Part shown: piece after piece, positions 1 through 6,962 of the stretch
Layout: the number at the start of each line of letters is the position of its first letter
Position numbering within the stretch: position 1 is the first letter of the stretch
From: Pedococcus sp.
Lineage (GTDB): Bacteria; Actinomycetota; Actinomycetes; Actinomycetales; Dermatophilaceae
Direction of reading: 5' to 3'
NCBI GenBank assembly: GCA_025936615.1
Contig: JAICSZ010000033.1
Location: forward strand, 1-10,618
DNA length: 10,618 bases
Notes under the pieces: generated by a model
Told to the model about the DNA's origin: nothing
Databases searched by the model: none
The model's input: the letters and a program-made list of their open reading frames with translations, nothing else
Made by a program: the position numbers and the translations under genes

Positions 1-752
1 AGCTTCACGTAGTTGAGGCCCTTGGCCTTGGCCTCCGCCTCGAGCGGGTCGGCCGCCGCCTTGTCCTCCAGCGCCTCGTGGTCGGGGTGGCGGAAGTCGG
101 CGTTGGCGTCGAGGGTGACCTTGCCGTCGAGGGCGATGATCTCGCCGTCCTCGGTCTTCACCAGGGGGTTGACCTCGACCAGCGTCGCGTCCTCGTCGCG
201 GTAGACCTCCCACAGCTTCTGCAGGACCGGCACGATCTTGGCGCCGGTCTCGTCGTCGAAGCCCGCGGCCGCGACGATCTCCTTCGCCTTGGCCTCGTCG
301 ATGCCGGTGTTGGGGTCGACCTCGACGCGGGCGAGGGCCTCGGGCCGCTCGACTGCCAGCTGCTCGATCTCCATGCCGCCCTCCTTGCTGCACATCGCGA
401 GGTAGGAGCGGTTCGCGCGGTCGAGCAGGACCGAGAAGTAGTACTCCTCGGCGATCTTGGCGCCCTGGGCGATCATCACCGTGCCGACGGTGTGGCCCTT
501 GATGTCCATGCCGAGGATTGCCCGGGCGGCCTCCTCTGCTTCATCCAGGCTCTTGGCGACCTTGACGCCGCCGGCCTTGCCGCGCCCGCCGGTCTTGACC
601 TGTGCCTTGACGACGGTGACGCCGCCGCTCTTGGGGCCGATCTCCCCGGCTGCCGCGCGGGCCTCCTGGACGGTGCTTGCGGTCTTGCCGGCCAGCACGG
701 GCACGCCGTGTGCCTCGAACATGTCTCGGGCCTGGTACTCGAACAGATCCAC
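1..752 (-). CDS. sucC: Succinyl-CoA synthetase (ADP-forming) beta subunit, 5' part
   Basis: The beta subunit of succinyl-CoA ligase couples cleavage of succinyl-CoA to ATP or GTP formation in the TCA cycle, as a complex with SucD. The window holds the first 250 codons of a family usually near 390 residues; the rest lies beyond the left edge. The start is a GTG at 750-752 giving [13 protein letters not shown], the canonical family N-terminus, with GAGGA eight bases upstream. The ATP-grasp part shows [14 protein letters not shown] (residues 49-62, nucleotide-binding loop) and [18 protein letters not shown] with N195 and ALDGK with D209 have the same 14-residue spacing as the Mg-binding Asn/Asp pair of E. 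coli SucC. sucD would be expected just downstream, outside the window. Identification is secure. Confidence 0.97.
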   Translation of the reverse strand, partial: MDLFEYQARDMFEAHGVPVLAGKTASTVQEARAAAGEIGPKSGGVTVVKAQVKTGGRGKAGGVKVAKSLDEAEEAARAILGMDIKGHTVGTVMIAQGAKIAEEYYFSVLLDRANRSYLAMCSKEGGMEIEQLAVERPEALARVEVDPNTGIDEAKAKEIVAAAGFDDETGAKIVPVLQKLWEVYRDEDATLVEVNPLVKTEDGEIIALDGKVTLDANADFRHPDHEALEDKAAADPLEAEAKAKGLNYVK

Positions 753-801
753 GTCTGACGTCCTCGTCTACGGATGGGGAAGGTTCTCGTCCGAGACTAG
801 A

Positions 802-816
802 CCCGGCGTGGCCGGG
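802..816. terminator. Possible stem-loop between the DUF3048 gene and sucC
   Basis: A perfect inverted repeat, CCCGGC - gtg - GCCGGG, lies about 75 bases past the stop of the leftward DUF3048 gene and 50 bases before sucC. Read leftward it is followed by TCTAGTCT, which is only slightly T-rich. It could terminate the upstream gene. The TAGTCT could equally serve as a -10 box for sucC, but I see no good -35 box. Confidence 0.3.
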
Positions 817-863
817 GCCGCCCGTCCGGGTGCCCGGCTGGGACCAAACTCACGCTACCCACA

Positions 864-874
864 GGTATGCCGCG
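864..874 (+). repeat. GGTATGCCGCG word, copy 1
   Basis: An exact 11-base word that recurs at 1968-1978 and 6959-6969. This copy sits in the gap between the DUF3048 stop and the sucC start, in the sequence CCACA-GGTATGCCGCG-TGG. Function unknown. Confidence 0.5.
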
Positions 875-889
875 TGGAGGCCCCAGCGG

Positions 890-1900
890 TCAGCGCACAG
901 TCACGCGCTGGCCCGGCGCCACGAGGAGCACCCACACGGGCCCGGTGGGGGCGAAGGTCAGCCGGGTGCTGCCGGAGGTGAAGGCGGTGGGCGCCGCGAC
1001 GCCCGACCGGGACCAGGTCCCGTGCCACACCTTGCCGTCCCGCAGCACGTCGGCCCTTCCCTTCCCGACCACGGTGACGACCGGGGTCGCCTGCCCGTTG
1101 ACGTCGCGGTTCTTGGACTTGCGGGTGGTGACGTACTGGACGACGACCGTCGTGGCGCTGTACTGAGCTCCCTTGGGGCTCTTGTCCGCTCGTCCGTCGG
1201 TGGTGACGAGGTAACGCTTGCGCGTCGCGTCCCACCTCAGCGAGACGGTCGAGGCCGGCCAGGACGCCGTGACGCCCGCCGCCGGAGTGCCTCCCGCAGC
1301 AGCGTCGCCGTAGCGGAAGCCGATGTCGCGCGGCTTGACGCTGCCCCGGGCCCGCGCCAGCAGTGCCTTGGTGTCGCCGATGACGTTGTAGGGCGCCGGG
1401 CGGGACCGGTCCCGCCGGTAGCCGCGCGCGTCCCGGTCGAAGCTGAGGTTGACCTGCTTGCCCCTGTCCAGGATGCGCGCCGTGTAGGTCGACGACCCTG
1501 AGAACGCCAGCGCGACGGGCCCGTAGTTCGCCACGAGGTCCACGTCGGACTCACGGCCGCTGCGCACCGGGCCAACGTCCTTCGGGAGGTGCCGGCTGAA
1601 GACCGCCAGCAGCCGGGTCAGGCCGCCCTCCACCGGCTCGACGTAGACCACGTCCGCCTGGTCGAGCCCGATGCGCGGCCGGGCCCGCTCGGTGTTGTCG
1701 ATCTTGACCGCGAGGACCGGCCCACCGGTGAGCGGCACCGGGCCCGTGGGAGCCGGCGTGGGTGTCGTCGTGGTGGGGGCGCTGGTGGTGGAAGAGGCCG
1801 GCGCTGCGCTGGGCTTGTAGCCGGAGCACGCCGTCGCGAGCAGTGCGGCGGGCAGCAGGCCAGCCACGAGGAGGCAGGTCCGTCCGGCGCGGGGGGGCAT
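890..1900 (-). CDS. DUF3048 (YerB-like) lipoprotein
   Basis: A predicted 336-residue exported lipoprotein. The N-terminus has an Arg-containing start, a hydrophobic core (residues 9-22) and LATAC with the candidate lipidated Cys25; Ala at -3 is less typical than Leu. A Ser/Thr/Pro/Ala linker (about 30-57) follows. The DUF3048 domain begins near 60: AVKIDNTERARPRIGLDQADVVY, then EGGLTRLLAVFSRHLP and VGPVRSGRESD (109-119), which are family signatures shared with Bacillus YerB. The C-terminal half (about 215-333) fits the companion DUF3048_C domain, including DVLRDGKVWHGTW. The biochemical function of the family is not established; an envelope role is inferred from export. I chose ATG at 1898-1900 because it begins the signal peptide; open frame continues upstream but antisense to the neighbouring gene. 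There is no strong ribosome binding site; TATCCT lies 8 bases before the ATG. It diverges from the next lipoprotein gene across 70 bases. Confidence 0.9.
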   Translation of the reverse strand: MPPRAGRTCLLVAGLLPAALLATACSGYKPSAAPASSTTSAPTTTTPTPAPTGPVPLTGGPVLAVKIDNTERARPRIGLDQADVVYVEPVEGGLTRLLAVFSRHLPKDVGPVRSGRESDVDLVANYGPVALAFSGSSTYTARILDRGKQVNLSFDRDARGYRRDRSRPAPYNVIGDTKALLARARGSVKPRDIGFRYGDAAAGGTPAAGVTASWPASTVSLRWDATRKRYLVTTDGRADKSPKGAQYSATTVVVQYVTTRKSKNRDVNGQATPVVTVVGKGRADVLRDGKVWHGTWSRSGVAAPTAFTSGSTRLTFAPTGPVWVLLVAPGQRVTVR

Positions 1901-1908
1901 GGCGCCTG

Positions 1909-1914
1909 AGGATA
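1909..1914 (-). promoter_or_regulatory. Candidate -10 box (leaderless) for the DUF3048 gene
   Basis: On the minus strand TATCCT is separated by 8 bases from the ATG, a distance that would place the transcript start at or next to the start codon. No recognisable -35 hexamer is seen 16-18 bases upstream. Confidence 0.35.
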
Positions 1915-1967
1915 GGCGCTGGCCCTGCGCCGCCTTCGGCGACTCCCCGGCGTCGGGCAGGATGGCC

Positions 1968-1978
1968 GGTATGCCGCG
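1968..1978 (+). repeat. GGTATGCCGCG word, copy 2
   Basis: Exact match to the word at 864-874 and 6959-6969. This copy overlaps the chosen ATG (1971) of the small lipoprotein gene, so part of it is coding. Confidence 0.5.
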
Positions 1979-2438
1979 TTGCCACCGTGTCGTCAACCCT
2001 GCCCTCGCGGTGCTGGTCCTGGGTGGCTGCGTGGAGCAGACCAAGCCGCTGCCCACAGTCAGCGAGTCACCCACGTCGGCACCAGCCAGGGCGAGCTTCC
2101 CTCTCCGCGTCGAGCGCACCGGCGGCGTGGCGGGCGTCCACGACATGCTCGTGATCCAGGACGACGGCAGTGTCGTCGCCGACTCCAAGAGGGGCCAGGT
2201 CTCCTGCACCCTGGATGCCGCAAGCCTGGCCGTCCTCAACACGGCCGCACGAGGCATTCACCTGAACGACCAGCCCACGCCGGGCACGAGCGTGGCCGAC
2301 GGCATGACCGTGACCTTCAGCGCCCGCTTCGGCACGCTCGGCATCGACGATCCGAAGGTGGCCGCCGCGGCGCCCGTCGTCAACCAGCTGCTCGCGGACG
2401 TCTCCGCGCCGTCGGCGAAGCGCAAGATCTGCACCTGA
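1971..2438 (+). CDS. Small lipoprotein with emfourin-like segment
   Basis: A predicted 155-residue lipoprotein. The start ATG at 1971 gives a short signal peptide (MPRCHRVVNPALAVLVLGGC) with a textbook LGGC lipobox and lipidated Cys20, and has AGGA at 1958-1961, eight bases upstream. A Ser/Pro/Thr linker reaches about residue 42. Then come LRVERTGGVAGVHDMLVIQDDGS (45-67), an alternating hydrophobic strand pattern, and a helix-like C-terminal part (PVVNQLLADV). The RTGGVAG motif with its following strands resembles emfourin-type proteins, named after a protein inhibitor of M4 metallopeptidases, but I recognise this from pattern only. Cys79 and Cys154 could form a disulfide outside the membrane. 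It could equally be a lipoprotein of unknown function. An in-frame ATG at 1962 is also possible but has no room for a ribosome binding site. Confidence 0.8.
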   Translation: MPRCHRVVNPALAVLVLGGCVEQTKPLPTVSESPTSAPARASFPLRVERTGGVAGVHDMLVIQDDGSVVADSKRGQVSCTLDAASLAVLNTAARGIHLNDQPTPGTSVADGMTVTFSARFGTLGIDDPKVAAAAPVVNQLLADVSAPSAKRKICT

Positions 2439-2634
2439 GCCAGCCCGGCGGCACACGCCGACATGGCGATGGCGGCAGGCGTCGGCCCACGCGACTCCCA
2501 CGCACATGGGTGGCCAGTCCACGGGCCGGACACCGGTTACCGGGATCCGGATGCCCGTGACTTCCGGTCCGACGCCGTCGTTTCCACGGTGCAGGTGGGC
2601 CGGCGGAGGCTCACGCCAAACCCCGGAGGCTCCG
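2439..2634. other. 196-base intergenic region
   Basis: This gap separates the small lipoprotein from the secreted hydrolase. Weak dyads are present: GCCGAC and GTCGGC arms around 2460-2490, and CCGTG with CACGG around 2560-2590. None has a T-tract or a convincing fold. I see no clear promoter hexamers and no recognised riboswitch. Confidence 0.4.
2625..2629 (+). promoter_or_regulatory. Ribosome binding site that fixes the hydrolase start
   Basis: GGAGG followed by 5 bases and ATG at 2635. It decides between this start and an in-frame ATG 129 bases upstream at 2506, which would put 43 non-hydrophobic residues before the signal peptide. Confidence 0.75.
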
Positions 2635-4539
2635 ATGCCGGCTGTGCCCATCTCCCGCTCGCGCCTGGCCGCCGTGGTCGCGGCACTGTCACTGGTCGGC
2701 ACCAGCCTGGTGCTGTCGGCGGGGCCGACCCTCGCCAAGGGTGGCGGTCCCGGTCCAGCTCCCCTCGACACGGTCGACACCTTCACCGGCCTGCACTTCA
2801 CGGTCCCGGCAGGCACGAACGACGTTGGCCTGCCCCAGAGCTGCACGATCGACGCCGACCTCTACAAGCCACACTCCGCCAGCTCCACCAACAGGGTGCC
2901 TGCCCTCCTGACCACCAACGGGTTCGGCGGCAGCAAGGCGGACCAGGCCGGCATCGGCCGCGCCTTCGCGCAACGCGGCTATGCAGTGCTCTCCTACACC
3001 GGGCTCGGCTTCCCAGACAGCGGGTGCAAGATCTCGCTCGACGACCCTGCGGTCGACGGCACGGCGGCGAAGTCGCTGGTGACCTTCCTCGGCGGAGGTG
3101 GCCGCGCGGCATACGACTCCTCGCAGGTGGGGGGCGCCGACGGCGGCGCAAGCGCCCTCACCGTCGACTTCACGACCCTCGACGACGCGGCCACCCACGA
3201 CCCGCGCGTCGGGATGATCGGAGGCTCGTACGGCGGCGCGATCCAGTTCGCGACCGCCGCCGTGGACCACCGCGTCGACACCCTGGTCCCGCTCATCACC
3301 TGGAACGACCTGCGCTACTCGTTGGCACCCAACAACACCAGCTTCACGACGGGGACGACCTACGCAGACACCAACCCGGGCACCGAGAAGCTCGGCTGGA
3401 CCAACCTGTTCTTCGGGCTGGGGATCGTCGACGGGGTCGAGGGCGCCACCATCGACCCCACCCGCGTCGTCGGCTGCCCCAACTTCGTGCTCGAGGCCTG
3501 CGCCGCAAAGGGAACCCTCGACACCTTGGGCTACCCGACGGCGCAGACGTTCGCCCTCACAGACCGCGTCTCCGTCGGCCACTACGTCGACCGGGTGCGC
3601 GTGCCGACGTTCCTGGTCCAGGGGGAGAACGACACGCTGTTCAACCTCCAGGAGGCGGTGGCGACGTACCGCGCACTCAAGCAGCGTGGCGTGCCGGTCT
3701 CGATGGCCTGGCAGTCCTGGGGCCACTCCGGCGGGGCGCACGGCCTCTCCGGCGCCGCACCCGGCGAGCTCGACCTCACCGGCGGGCACATCGAGGACAC
3801 CTACCTGGGGCTGCGCATCAAGAACTGGTTCGACCACTGGCTCAAGGGGACCCACGTCTCGACGGGGCCGGAGTTCGCCTATTTCCGCGACTGGGTCGAC
3901 TACACCGGCACCGCGGCACCGGCCTACGCCTCGGCACCGTCCTACCCCGTCGGCAAGCGCCAGAACTGGTACCTGTCGGGTGCGAACCAGCTCGTCCCGT
4001 CGCGCACCCAGGTGCTCCCCGGCGTGAGCAGCTGGACGAACCCCGGCGGCGGAGCGGCGGCGTCCTACTCCGAGGTGTCCGGCCTGGAGGGGCAGGTGAG
4101 CCTGCCGGCCGGGGCGACCACGCCGTACGACACCCCCGGCACCTTCGGCGCGTGGACCACCCCAGCCCTGGACACGCCACTCACGATCGTCGGCGCGCCG
4201 GAGCTCGACGTGCGGTTCGACTCCCCGGCGGTCGCCCTGACGCAGGTCGCCGGCCCGACCGGACAGCTCCAGGTGTTCGCGAAGCTCTACGACCTCGCTC
4301 CGGACGGCTCGAAGACGCTGGTGCACAAGCTGATCAGCCCAGTCCGGGTGGCGGACGTCACCCAGCCGGTGCACATCGAGCTGCCCGCAGTGGTCCACCA
4401 GGTGGCGCCCGGCCACCGCCTCCAGCTGGTGCTGGCCAGCACCGACGCGGCCTACAAGAACGCGTACGCCGTGCAGCCGGTGAGCGTGCACGCCTCGCCC
4501 GCCGCGCCCATGGCCCTGAGCCTGCCGATCGTGCCCTGA
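2635..4539 (+). CDS. Secreted S15/CocE-NonD family serine hydrolase
   Basis: A 634-residue exported alpha/beta hydrolase of the X-Pro dipeptidyl-peptidase (S15)/CocE superfamily. Residues 1-34 form a signal peptide with Arg near the N-terminus, a long hydrophobic core and likely cleavage after PTLA. The catalytic domain follows: LLTTNGFGG (92-100), GYAVLSYTGLGFPDSG, then GGSYGG with nucleophile Ser198. Asp333 in QGENDTLFN and His364 in WGHSGG complete a correctly ordered triad. From about 485 to the end the sequence is beta-rich and fits the XPC/DOP jelly-roll C-terminal domain (APELDVRF, GQLQVFAKLYDL, APGHRLQLVLAS). Four cysteines (70, 131, 281, 289) suit disulfides in an extracytoplasmic enzyme. 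Family members cleave prolyl peptides or hydrolyse esters; the substrate cannot be told from sequence. It appears to be a single-gene unit with its own ribosome binding site. Confidence 0.92.
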   Translation: MPAVPISRSRLAAVVAALSLVGTSLVLSAGPTLAKGGGPGPAPLDTVDTFTGLHFTVPAGTNDVGLPQSCTIDADLYKPHSASSTNRVPALLTTNGFGGSKADQAGIGRAFAQRGYAVLSYTGLGFPDSGCKISLDDPAVDGTAAKSLVTFLGGGGRAAYDSSQVGGADGGASALTVDFTTLDDAATHDPRVGMIGGSYGGAIQFATAAVDHRVDTLVPLITWNDLRYSLAPNNTSFTTGTTYADTNPGTEKLGWTNLFFGLGIVDGVEGATIDPTRVVGCPNFVLEACAAKGTLDTLGYPTAQTFALTDRVSVGHYVDRVRVPTFLVQGENDTLFNLQEAVATYRALKQRGVPVSMAWQSWGHSGGAHGLSGAAPGELDLTGGHIEDTYLGLRIKNWFDHWLKGTHVSTGPEFAYFRDWVDYTGTAAPAYASAPSYPVGKRQNWYLSGANQLVPSRTQVLPGVSSWTNPGGGAAASYSEVSGLEGQVSLPAGATTPYDTPGTFGAWTTPALDTPLTIVGAPELDVRFDSPAVALTQVAGPTGQLQVFAKLYDLAPDGSKTLVHKLISPVRVADVTQPVHIELPAVVHQVAPGHRLQLVLASTDAAYKNAYAVQPVSVHASPAAPMALSLPIVP

Positions 4540-4567
4540 GCGGGCTGTGACGCAGGGAACGCGAGGC

Positions 4568-4594
4568 AGGGCCCCGGTGGGGACCTTTGGCCCT
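4568..4594 (+). terminator. Possible terminator after the hydrolase gene
   Basis: Arms AGGGCC (4568-4573) and GGCCCT (4589-4594) can pair, with an alternative inner CCCC-ggt-GGGG hairpin. It lies about 30 bases after the stop codon. There is no T-tract, so the call is weak. Confidence 0.3.
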
Positions 4595-4626
4595 CATGGC
4601 CGGGACGGTGCCACGCGATGCTGAGG

Positions 4627-4637
4627 TTGTCCGACAA
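4627..4637. promoter_or_regulatory. 11-base palindrome upstream of the DoxX-family gene
   Basis: TTGTC-c-GACAA is a perfect dyad centred 39 bases before the DoxX-family start, in a region otherwise lacking strong dyads. It may be an operator, but I recognise no regulator for it. Confidence 0.3.
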
Positions 4638-4655
4638 AGGGTCTACCGGCCCACC

Positions 4656-4662
4656 AAGGAGG
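4656..4662 (+). promoter_or_regulatory. Strong ribosome binding site of the DoxX-family gene
   Basis: AAGGAGG with 8 bases to ATG at 4671 is the strongest Shine-Dalgarno sequence in the window. It rejects the in-frame ATG at 4587, which has no such site. Confidence 0.85.
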
Positions 4663-4670
4663 CAACCGCC

Positions 4671-5252
4671 ATGACAACCATCCAGCGCCACCCCAAGCTC
4701 GATGTAATGGTCGAGCACGACGTGGTCACCCACAGTGCAGCGCGCAAGGGCCTCGCGGTCCTGCGCTTCGCCTTCGGGCTCACCTTCCTGTGGGCCTTCT
4801 TCGACAAGCTGTTCGCCCTCGGGTTCCACACGGGCGTCGACGCCAAGGGTGTCGTCGACCGGTTCGGCCCCGCAGCGTGGATCAACGGCGGCAGCCCCAC
4901 CACCGGGTTCCTGAAGTTCGGCGTCCCGGCGGACAACCCCTTCAAGGGCTTCTTCAACGGGATGGCCGGGCAGGCCTGGGCGGACTGGCTGTTCATGGCC
5001 GGCCTGCTGGGCATCGGCCTCGCCCTCACGCTCGGTATCGCGATGCGCATCACCGCAGCCGCGGGCGCGCTGCTCTACACGATGTTGTGGGCGGCCTCGC
5101 TCCCCCTGGAGACCAACCCCGTGATCGACGACCACGTGATCGGCCTCATCAGCCTCGTCGTCCTGGCCCTCGTCCTCGCGGGCGACACCTGGGGCTTCGG
5201 CAAGGTGTGGGCCAAGCTCCCGCTGGTTCGCAGGCACCCGGTCCTCCGGTAG
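4671..5252 (+). CDS. DoxX-family integral membrane protein
   Basis: A 193-residue inner-membrane protein with about four hydrophobic helices: 26-50 (GLAVLRFAFGLTFLWAFFDKLFAL), 103-123, 126-145 and 154-171. The motif FLWAFFDKLFALG at the end of helix 1 and the loop LPLETNPVIDDHVIGL before helix 4 match actinobacterial DoxX-type proteins. The name comes from a subunit of thiosulfate:quinone oxidoreductase, but most bacterial members have no proven reaction; a role in membrane redox or oxidative-stress protection is only family-level inference. Residues 51-102 form a long extra-membrane loop rich in Gly, Phe and Pro. The gene has its own strong ribosome binding site and a strong terminator 16 bases past its stop, so it is probably monocistronic and separate from the clpP operon downstream. 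Confidence 0.88.
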   Translation: MTTIQRHPKLDVMVEHDVVTHSAARKGLAVLRFAFGLTFLWAFFDKLFALGFHTGVDAKGVVDRFGPAAWINGGSPTTGFLKFGVPADNPFKGFFNGMAGQAWADWLFMAGLLGIGLALTLGIAMRITAAAGALLYTMLWAASLPLETNPVIDDHVIGLISLVVLALVLAGDTWGFGKVWAKLPLVRRHPVLR

Positions 5253-5267
5253 TCGGACACCGGGAAC

Positions 5268-5296
5268 ACGGGACCAGGCCGCGTGCCTGGTCCCGT
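5268..5296 (+). terminator. Strong stem-loop terminator after the DoxX-family gene
   Basis: A perfect 12-bp stem, ACGGGACCAGGC (5268-5279) and GCCTGGTCCCGT (5285-5296), with a 5-base cgcgt loop, begins 16 bases after the TAG stop. It is followed by TGTCGTG rather than a T-run, as is common in GC-rich actinobacteria. It separates the DoxX-family gene from the clpP pair. Confidence 0.82.
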
Positions 5297-5306
5297 TGTC
5301 GTGCCC

Positions 5307-5326
5307 GGTTCTGCTCACAGCAGCAG
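5307..5326. promoter_or_regulatory. Possible degenerate operator upstream of the clpP pair
   Basis: CTGCT-cac-AGCAG (5311-5323) is a perfect dyad with the same 3-base spacer as the regulator palindrome at 6988-7008, and it is preceded by GGTT, as that box is. The flanking half-sites do not match well. I could not find a convincing -10/-35 pair for the operon. Confidence 0.3.
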
Positions 5327-5366
5327 AGAGTGGTCCGCCCGGCGAGGCGCTCACGACAGTGGGGTC

Positions 5367-5990
5367 ATGCGCGAACCCACCACCACCTCCGGCTCCGTGC
5401 CGATGACCGAGTACCTCGCCAGCCGGCTGCTCGAACAGCGGATCCTCGTCCTCGACGGCGAGCTCGACGATGCGGGCGGCACCCGGCTGTGCGCCCAGCT
5501 GTTCCTGCTCTCGGCCGCCGACCCGCGGGCAGACATCAGCCTGTGGATCAACTCGCCGGGCGGCTCGGTGCCCGCGATGCTCGCCATCCACGACGCGATG
5601 CAGCTGGTCCCCAACGACGTCTCGACGCTGGCGCTCGGGCTCGCCTGCAGTGCCGGGCAGTTCCTGCTCACCGCGGGCACGCACGGCAAGCGCTACGCGC
5701 TGAGGCACTCACGGATCCTCATGCACCAAGGCTCTGCCGGCATCGGCGGGACCGCGGTCGACATCGAGCTGCAGGCCGAGGACCTGCGGCACATGGTGCA
5801 CACCGTGCTCGGCCTCATCGCCGAGCACACCGGACAGCCCGTCGAGCGGATCCGGGATGACTCTGCTCGCGACCGCTGGTACTCAGCCGAGCAGGCGCTG
5901 GACTACGGCTTCATCGACGGGGTGCTGGACTCCCTCGACGCAGTACGCCCACAGCGCCGCTCCCCCGCAGGCCTCGGAGGTGGCGCATGA
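5367..5990 (+). CDS. clpP: ClpP-family serine protease subunit, first of pair (ClpP3-like)
   Basis: A 207-residue S14 peptidase, a subunit of a two-ring cytoplasmic Clp protease that needs an AAA+ unfoldase such as ClpX or ClpC. The core is complete: LWINSPGGS (59-67), LGLACSAGQ with nucleophile Ser95, RILMHQG with His120, and SARDRW with Asp169 in the RDR position that supplies the triad Asp in E. coli ClpP. The N-terminus is unusual. Only 16 residues precede the first helix ([10 protein letters not shown]), and they lack the IPxVVE-RG-R axial-loop motif present in the second subunit. ATG at 5367 was chosen because upstream codons run into the terminator; its ribosome binding site (GTGGGG) is poor, and ATG at 5403 is an alternative. 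The gene overlaps the next by four bases (ATGA). No clpX lies nearby, so this is probably a secondary pair. Confidence 0.9.
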   Translation: MREPTTTSGSVPMTEYLASRLLEQRILVLDGELDDAGGTRLCAQLFLLSAADPRADISLWINSPGGSVPAMLAIHDAMQLVPNDVSTLALGLACSAGQFLLTAGTHGKRYALRHSRILMHQGSAGIGGTAVDIELQAEDLRHMVHTVLGLIAEHTGQPVERIRDDSARDRWYSAEQALDYGFIDGVLDSLDAVRPQRRSPAGLGGGA

Positions 5991-6589
5991 GCAGCTACCC
6001 GATCCCCAACGTGGTGCGGACCGACCCCCGCGGCGACCGGATCATGGACGTCTACAGCCACTTGCTCGGCGAGCGCATCGTCTACCTCGGCACCGAGATC
6101 GACGACGGCGTCTCCAACGCGCTCATCGCCCAGATCCTGCACCTCGAGTCCGAGAGCCCCGACCAGCCGATCAACCTCTACATCAACAGCCCGGGTGGCT
6201 CGCTGACCGCGACCTTCGCCGTCTACGACGCGATGCAGTTCGTCCGCGCCCCGGTGGCGACCACCTGCATCGGCCAGGCGTGCTCCACCGCCGCGATCCT
6301 GCTCGCAGCCGGCGACGCCGGTCGCCGCAGCATCCTCCCGCACGCGCGCGTGCTGCTCCACCAGCCGTCCGCGCGCAGCCAAGGAGCGATCCCCGACCTG
6401 ATCCTCGAGGCCGACGAGGTGGTCCGGCTGCGTGCCGAGGCGGAGCGGGTGCTCTCCGAGCACACCGGTCAGCCGGTCGAGTCACTGCGGGCCGACACCG
6501 ACCGCGACCGCATCTTCACGCCGGAGGCGGCCGTCGCCTACGGCCTCGTCGACCAGCTGGTGGCCTACCGCAAGCAGGTGGCGGCCTGA
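5987..6589 (+). CDS. clpP: ClpP-family serine protease subunit, second of pair (ClpP4-like)
   Basis: A 200-residue S14 peptidase subunit. It has a standard ClpP N-terminus ([31 protein letters not shown], residues 5-35), YINSPGGS (65-72), CIGQACST with nucleophile Ser100, VLLHQPS with His125, and DRDRIF with Asp174, so the triad is complete. It starts inside the previous gene at an ATGA overlap with GGAGG upstream, which implies translational coupling and matched amounts of the two subunits. Actinobacterial ClpPs often work as hetero-oligomers of two different rings, so the pair probably forms one mixed particle. In Streptomyces, clpP3-clpP4 has this arrangement and lies beside popR; the convergent regulator downstream supports the parallel. 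Assignment to the P3P4 lineage rather than P1P2 is inference. Confidence 0.93.
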   Translation: MSSYPIPNVVRTDPRGDRIMDVYSHLLGERIVYLGTEIDDGVSNALIAQILHLESESPDQPINLYINSPGGSLTATFAVYDAMQFVRAPVATTCIGQACSTAAILLAAGDAGRRSILPHARVLLHQPSARSQGAIPDLILEADEVVRLRAEAERVLSEHTGQPVESLRADTDRDRIFTPEAAVAYGLVDQLVAYRKQVAA

Positions 6590-6597
6590 GACGGGCC

Positions 6598-6608
6598 GGT
6601 GTGCCGCG
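6598..6608 (+). repeat. Near copy of the GGTATGCCGCG word (one mismatch)
   Basis: GGTGTGCCGCG differs from the exact word by one base and lies in the 27-base gap between the convergent second clpP and the regulator gene. Like copy 1 it continues with TGG. Confidence 0.35.
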
Positions 6609-6616
6609 TGGTCGGC

Positions 6617-6949
6617 TCAGGCGGCGAGCTGGATCTCACCGGCCGGCGCGGGCGACAACGACCCGTGCTGCCGGCGCAGGTCGAGCGAGGCCAGCTGCAT
6701 GACGTCCTGGACGCTGCTCCCGAGGGCGCCGGCGACGGCGGCCAGCACCTCGGAGGAGGGGTCCTTGCGACCACGCTCCAGCTCGGACAGGTACTGCGGC
6801 GAGATCCCCGCCCGGTCGGCCACCTCGACCAGCGTGAGCTCGCGCCGCCGGCGCAGGTGCCGCAGCCGGGCACCGACGACCTCTCGCCACAGCGGCGCGG
6901 GTCGCCGGCTCCGCGTCTCCACCAGGCTCAGGTGCGGGCTCGTGGTCAT
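6617..6949 (-). CDS. PopR/ClgR-type XRE transcriptional regulator with LAA tail
   Basis: A 110-residue DNA-binding protein. A Cro/CI helix-turn-helix domain spans about 24-84: LRHLRRRRELTLVEVADRAGISPQYLSELERGRKDPSSEVLAAVAGALG, where SPQYLSELERG is the recognition helix and the run to SSEVLAAV is typical of ClgR/PopR proteins. A short Gly/Pro tail ends in EIQLAA. In Streptomyces, PopR and ClgR end in Ala-Ala and are degraded by ClpP1P2 through that tail; PopR controls clpP3-clpP4. The gene converges on the clpP pair, 27 bases apart, which strengthens the assignment. ATG at 6947-6949 starts just before the domain; in-frame GTG codons 6-9 bases upstream are alternatives. There is no good ribosome binding site, but TACCGT lies 7 bases upstream. 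A perfect palindrome 39-59 bases upstream suggests autoregulation. Confidence 0.88.
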   Translation of the reverse strand: MTTSPHLSLVETRSRRPAPLWREVVGARLRHLRRRRELTLVEVADRAGISPQYLSELERGRKDPSSEVLAAVAGALGSSVQDVMQLASLDLRRQHGSLSPAPAGEIQLAA

Positions 6950-6956
6950 GGACACC

Positions 6957-6962
6957 ACGGTA
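6957..6962 (-). promoter_or_regulatory. Candidate -10 box (leaderless) of the regulator gene
   Basis: TACCGT on the minus strand, 7 bases before the ATG, with no consensus -35. If transcription starts at the ATG, the palindrome is centred near -49, a place from which an activator could act. The box overlaps the GGTATGCCGCG word at 6959-6969. Confidence 0.4.

Noticed and set aside
78..758. A 226-codon plus-strand open frame antisense to sucC
   Set aside because: sucC is unmistakable on the other strand, and this frame is rich in Val/Leu/Asp/Gly without family signatures.
1901..2257. N-terminal extension of the DUF3048 frame by 119 codons
   Set aside because: It would be antisense to the small lipoprotein gene and would bury the signal peptide and lipobox.
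2689..4491. A 600-codon open frame on the minus strand, and a 695-codon plus-strand frame at 2463-4550
   Set aside because: Both are antisense or out-of-frame shadows of the S15-like hydrolase, which has a signal peptide, triad and domains. Long shadow frames are common in very GC-rich DNA. Their translations are Arg/Gly/Ala/Pro-rich with no motif.
1971..4539. Inhibitor-protease pair formed by the emfourin-like lipoprotein and the adjacent hydrolase
   Set aside because: Emfourin acts on M4 metallopeptidases, while the neighbour is a serine hydrolase; the genes are 196 bases apart with separate ribosome binding sites.
4627..4637. LexA (SOS) box
   Set aside because: The dyad TTGTC-c-GACAA does not match the TCGAAC N4 GTTCGA type used in actinobacteria.
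4452..5708. A 418-codon minus-strand open frame spanning the DoxX gene and the first clpP
   Set aside because: It crosses two recognised genes and the strong terminator, has shadow-like composition and shows no recognisable domain.
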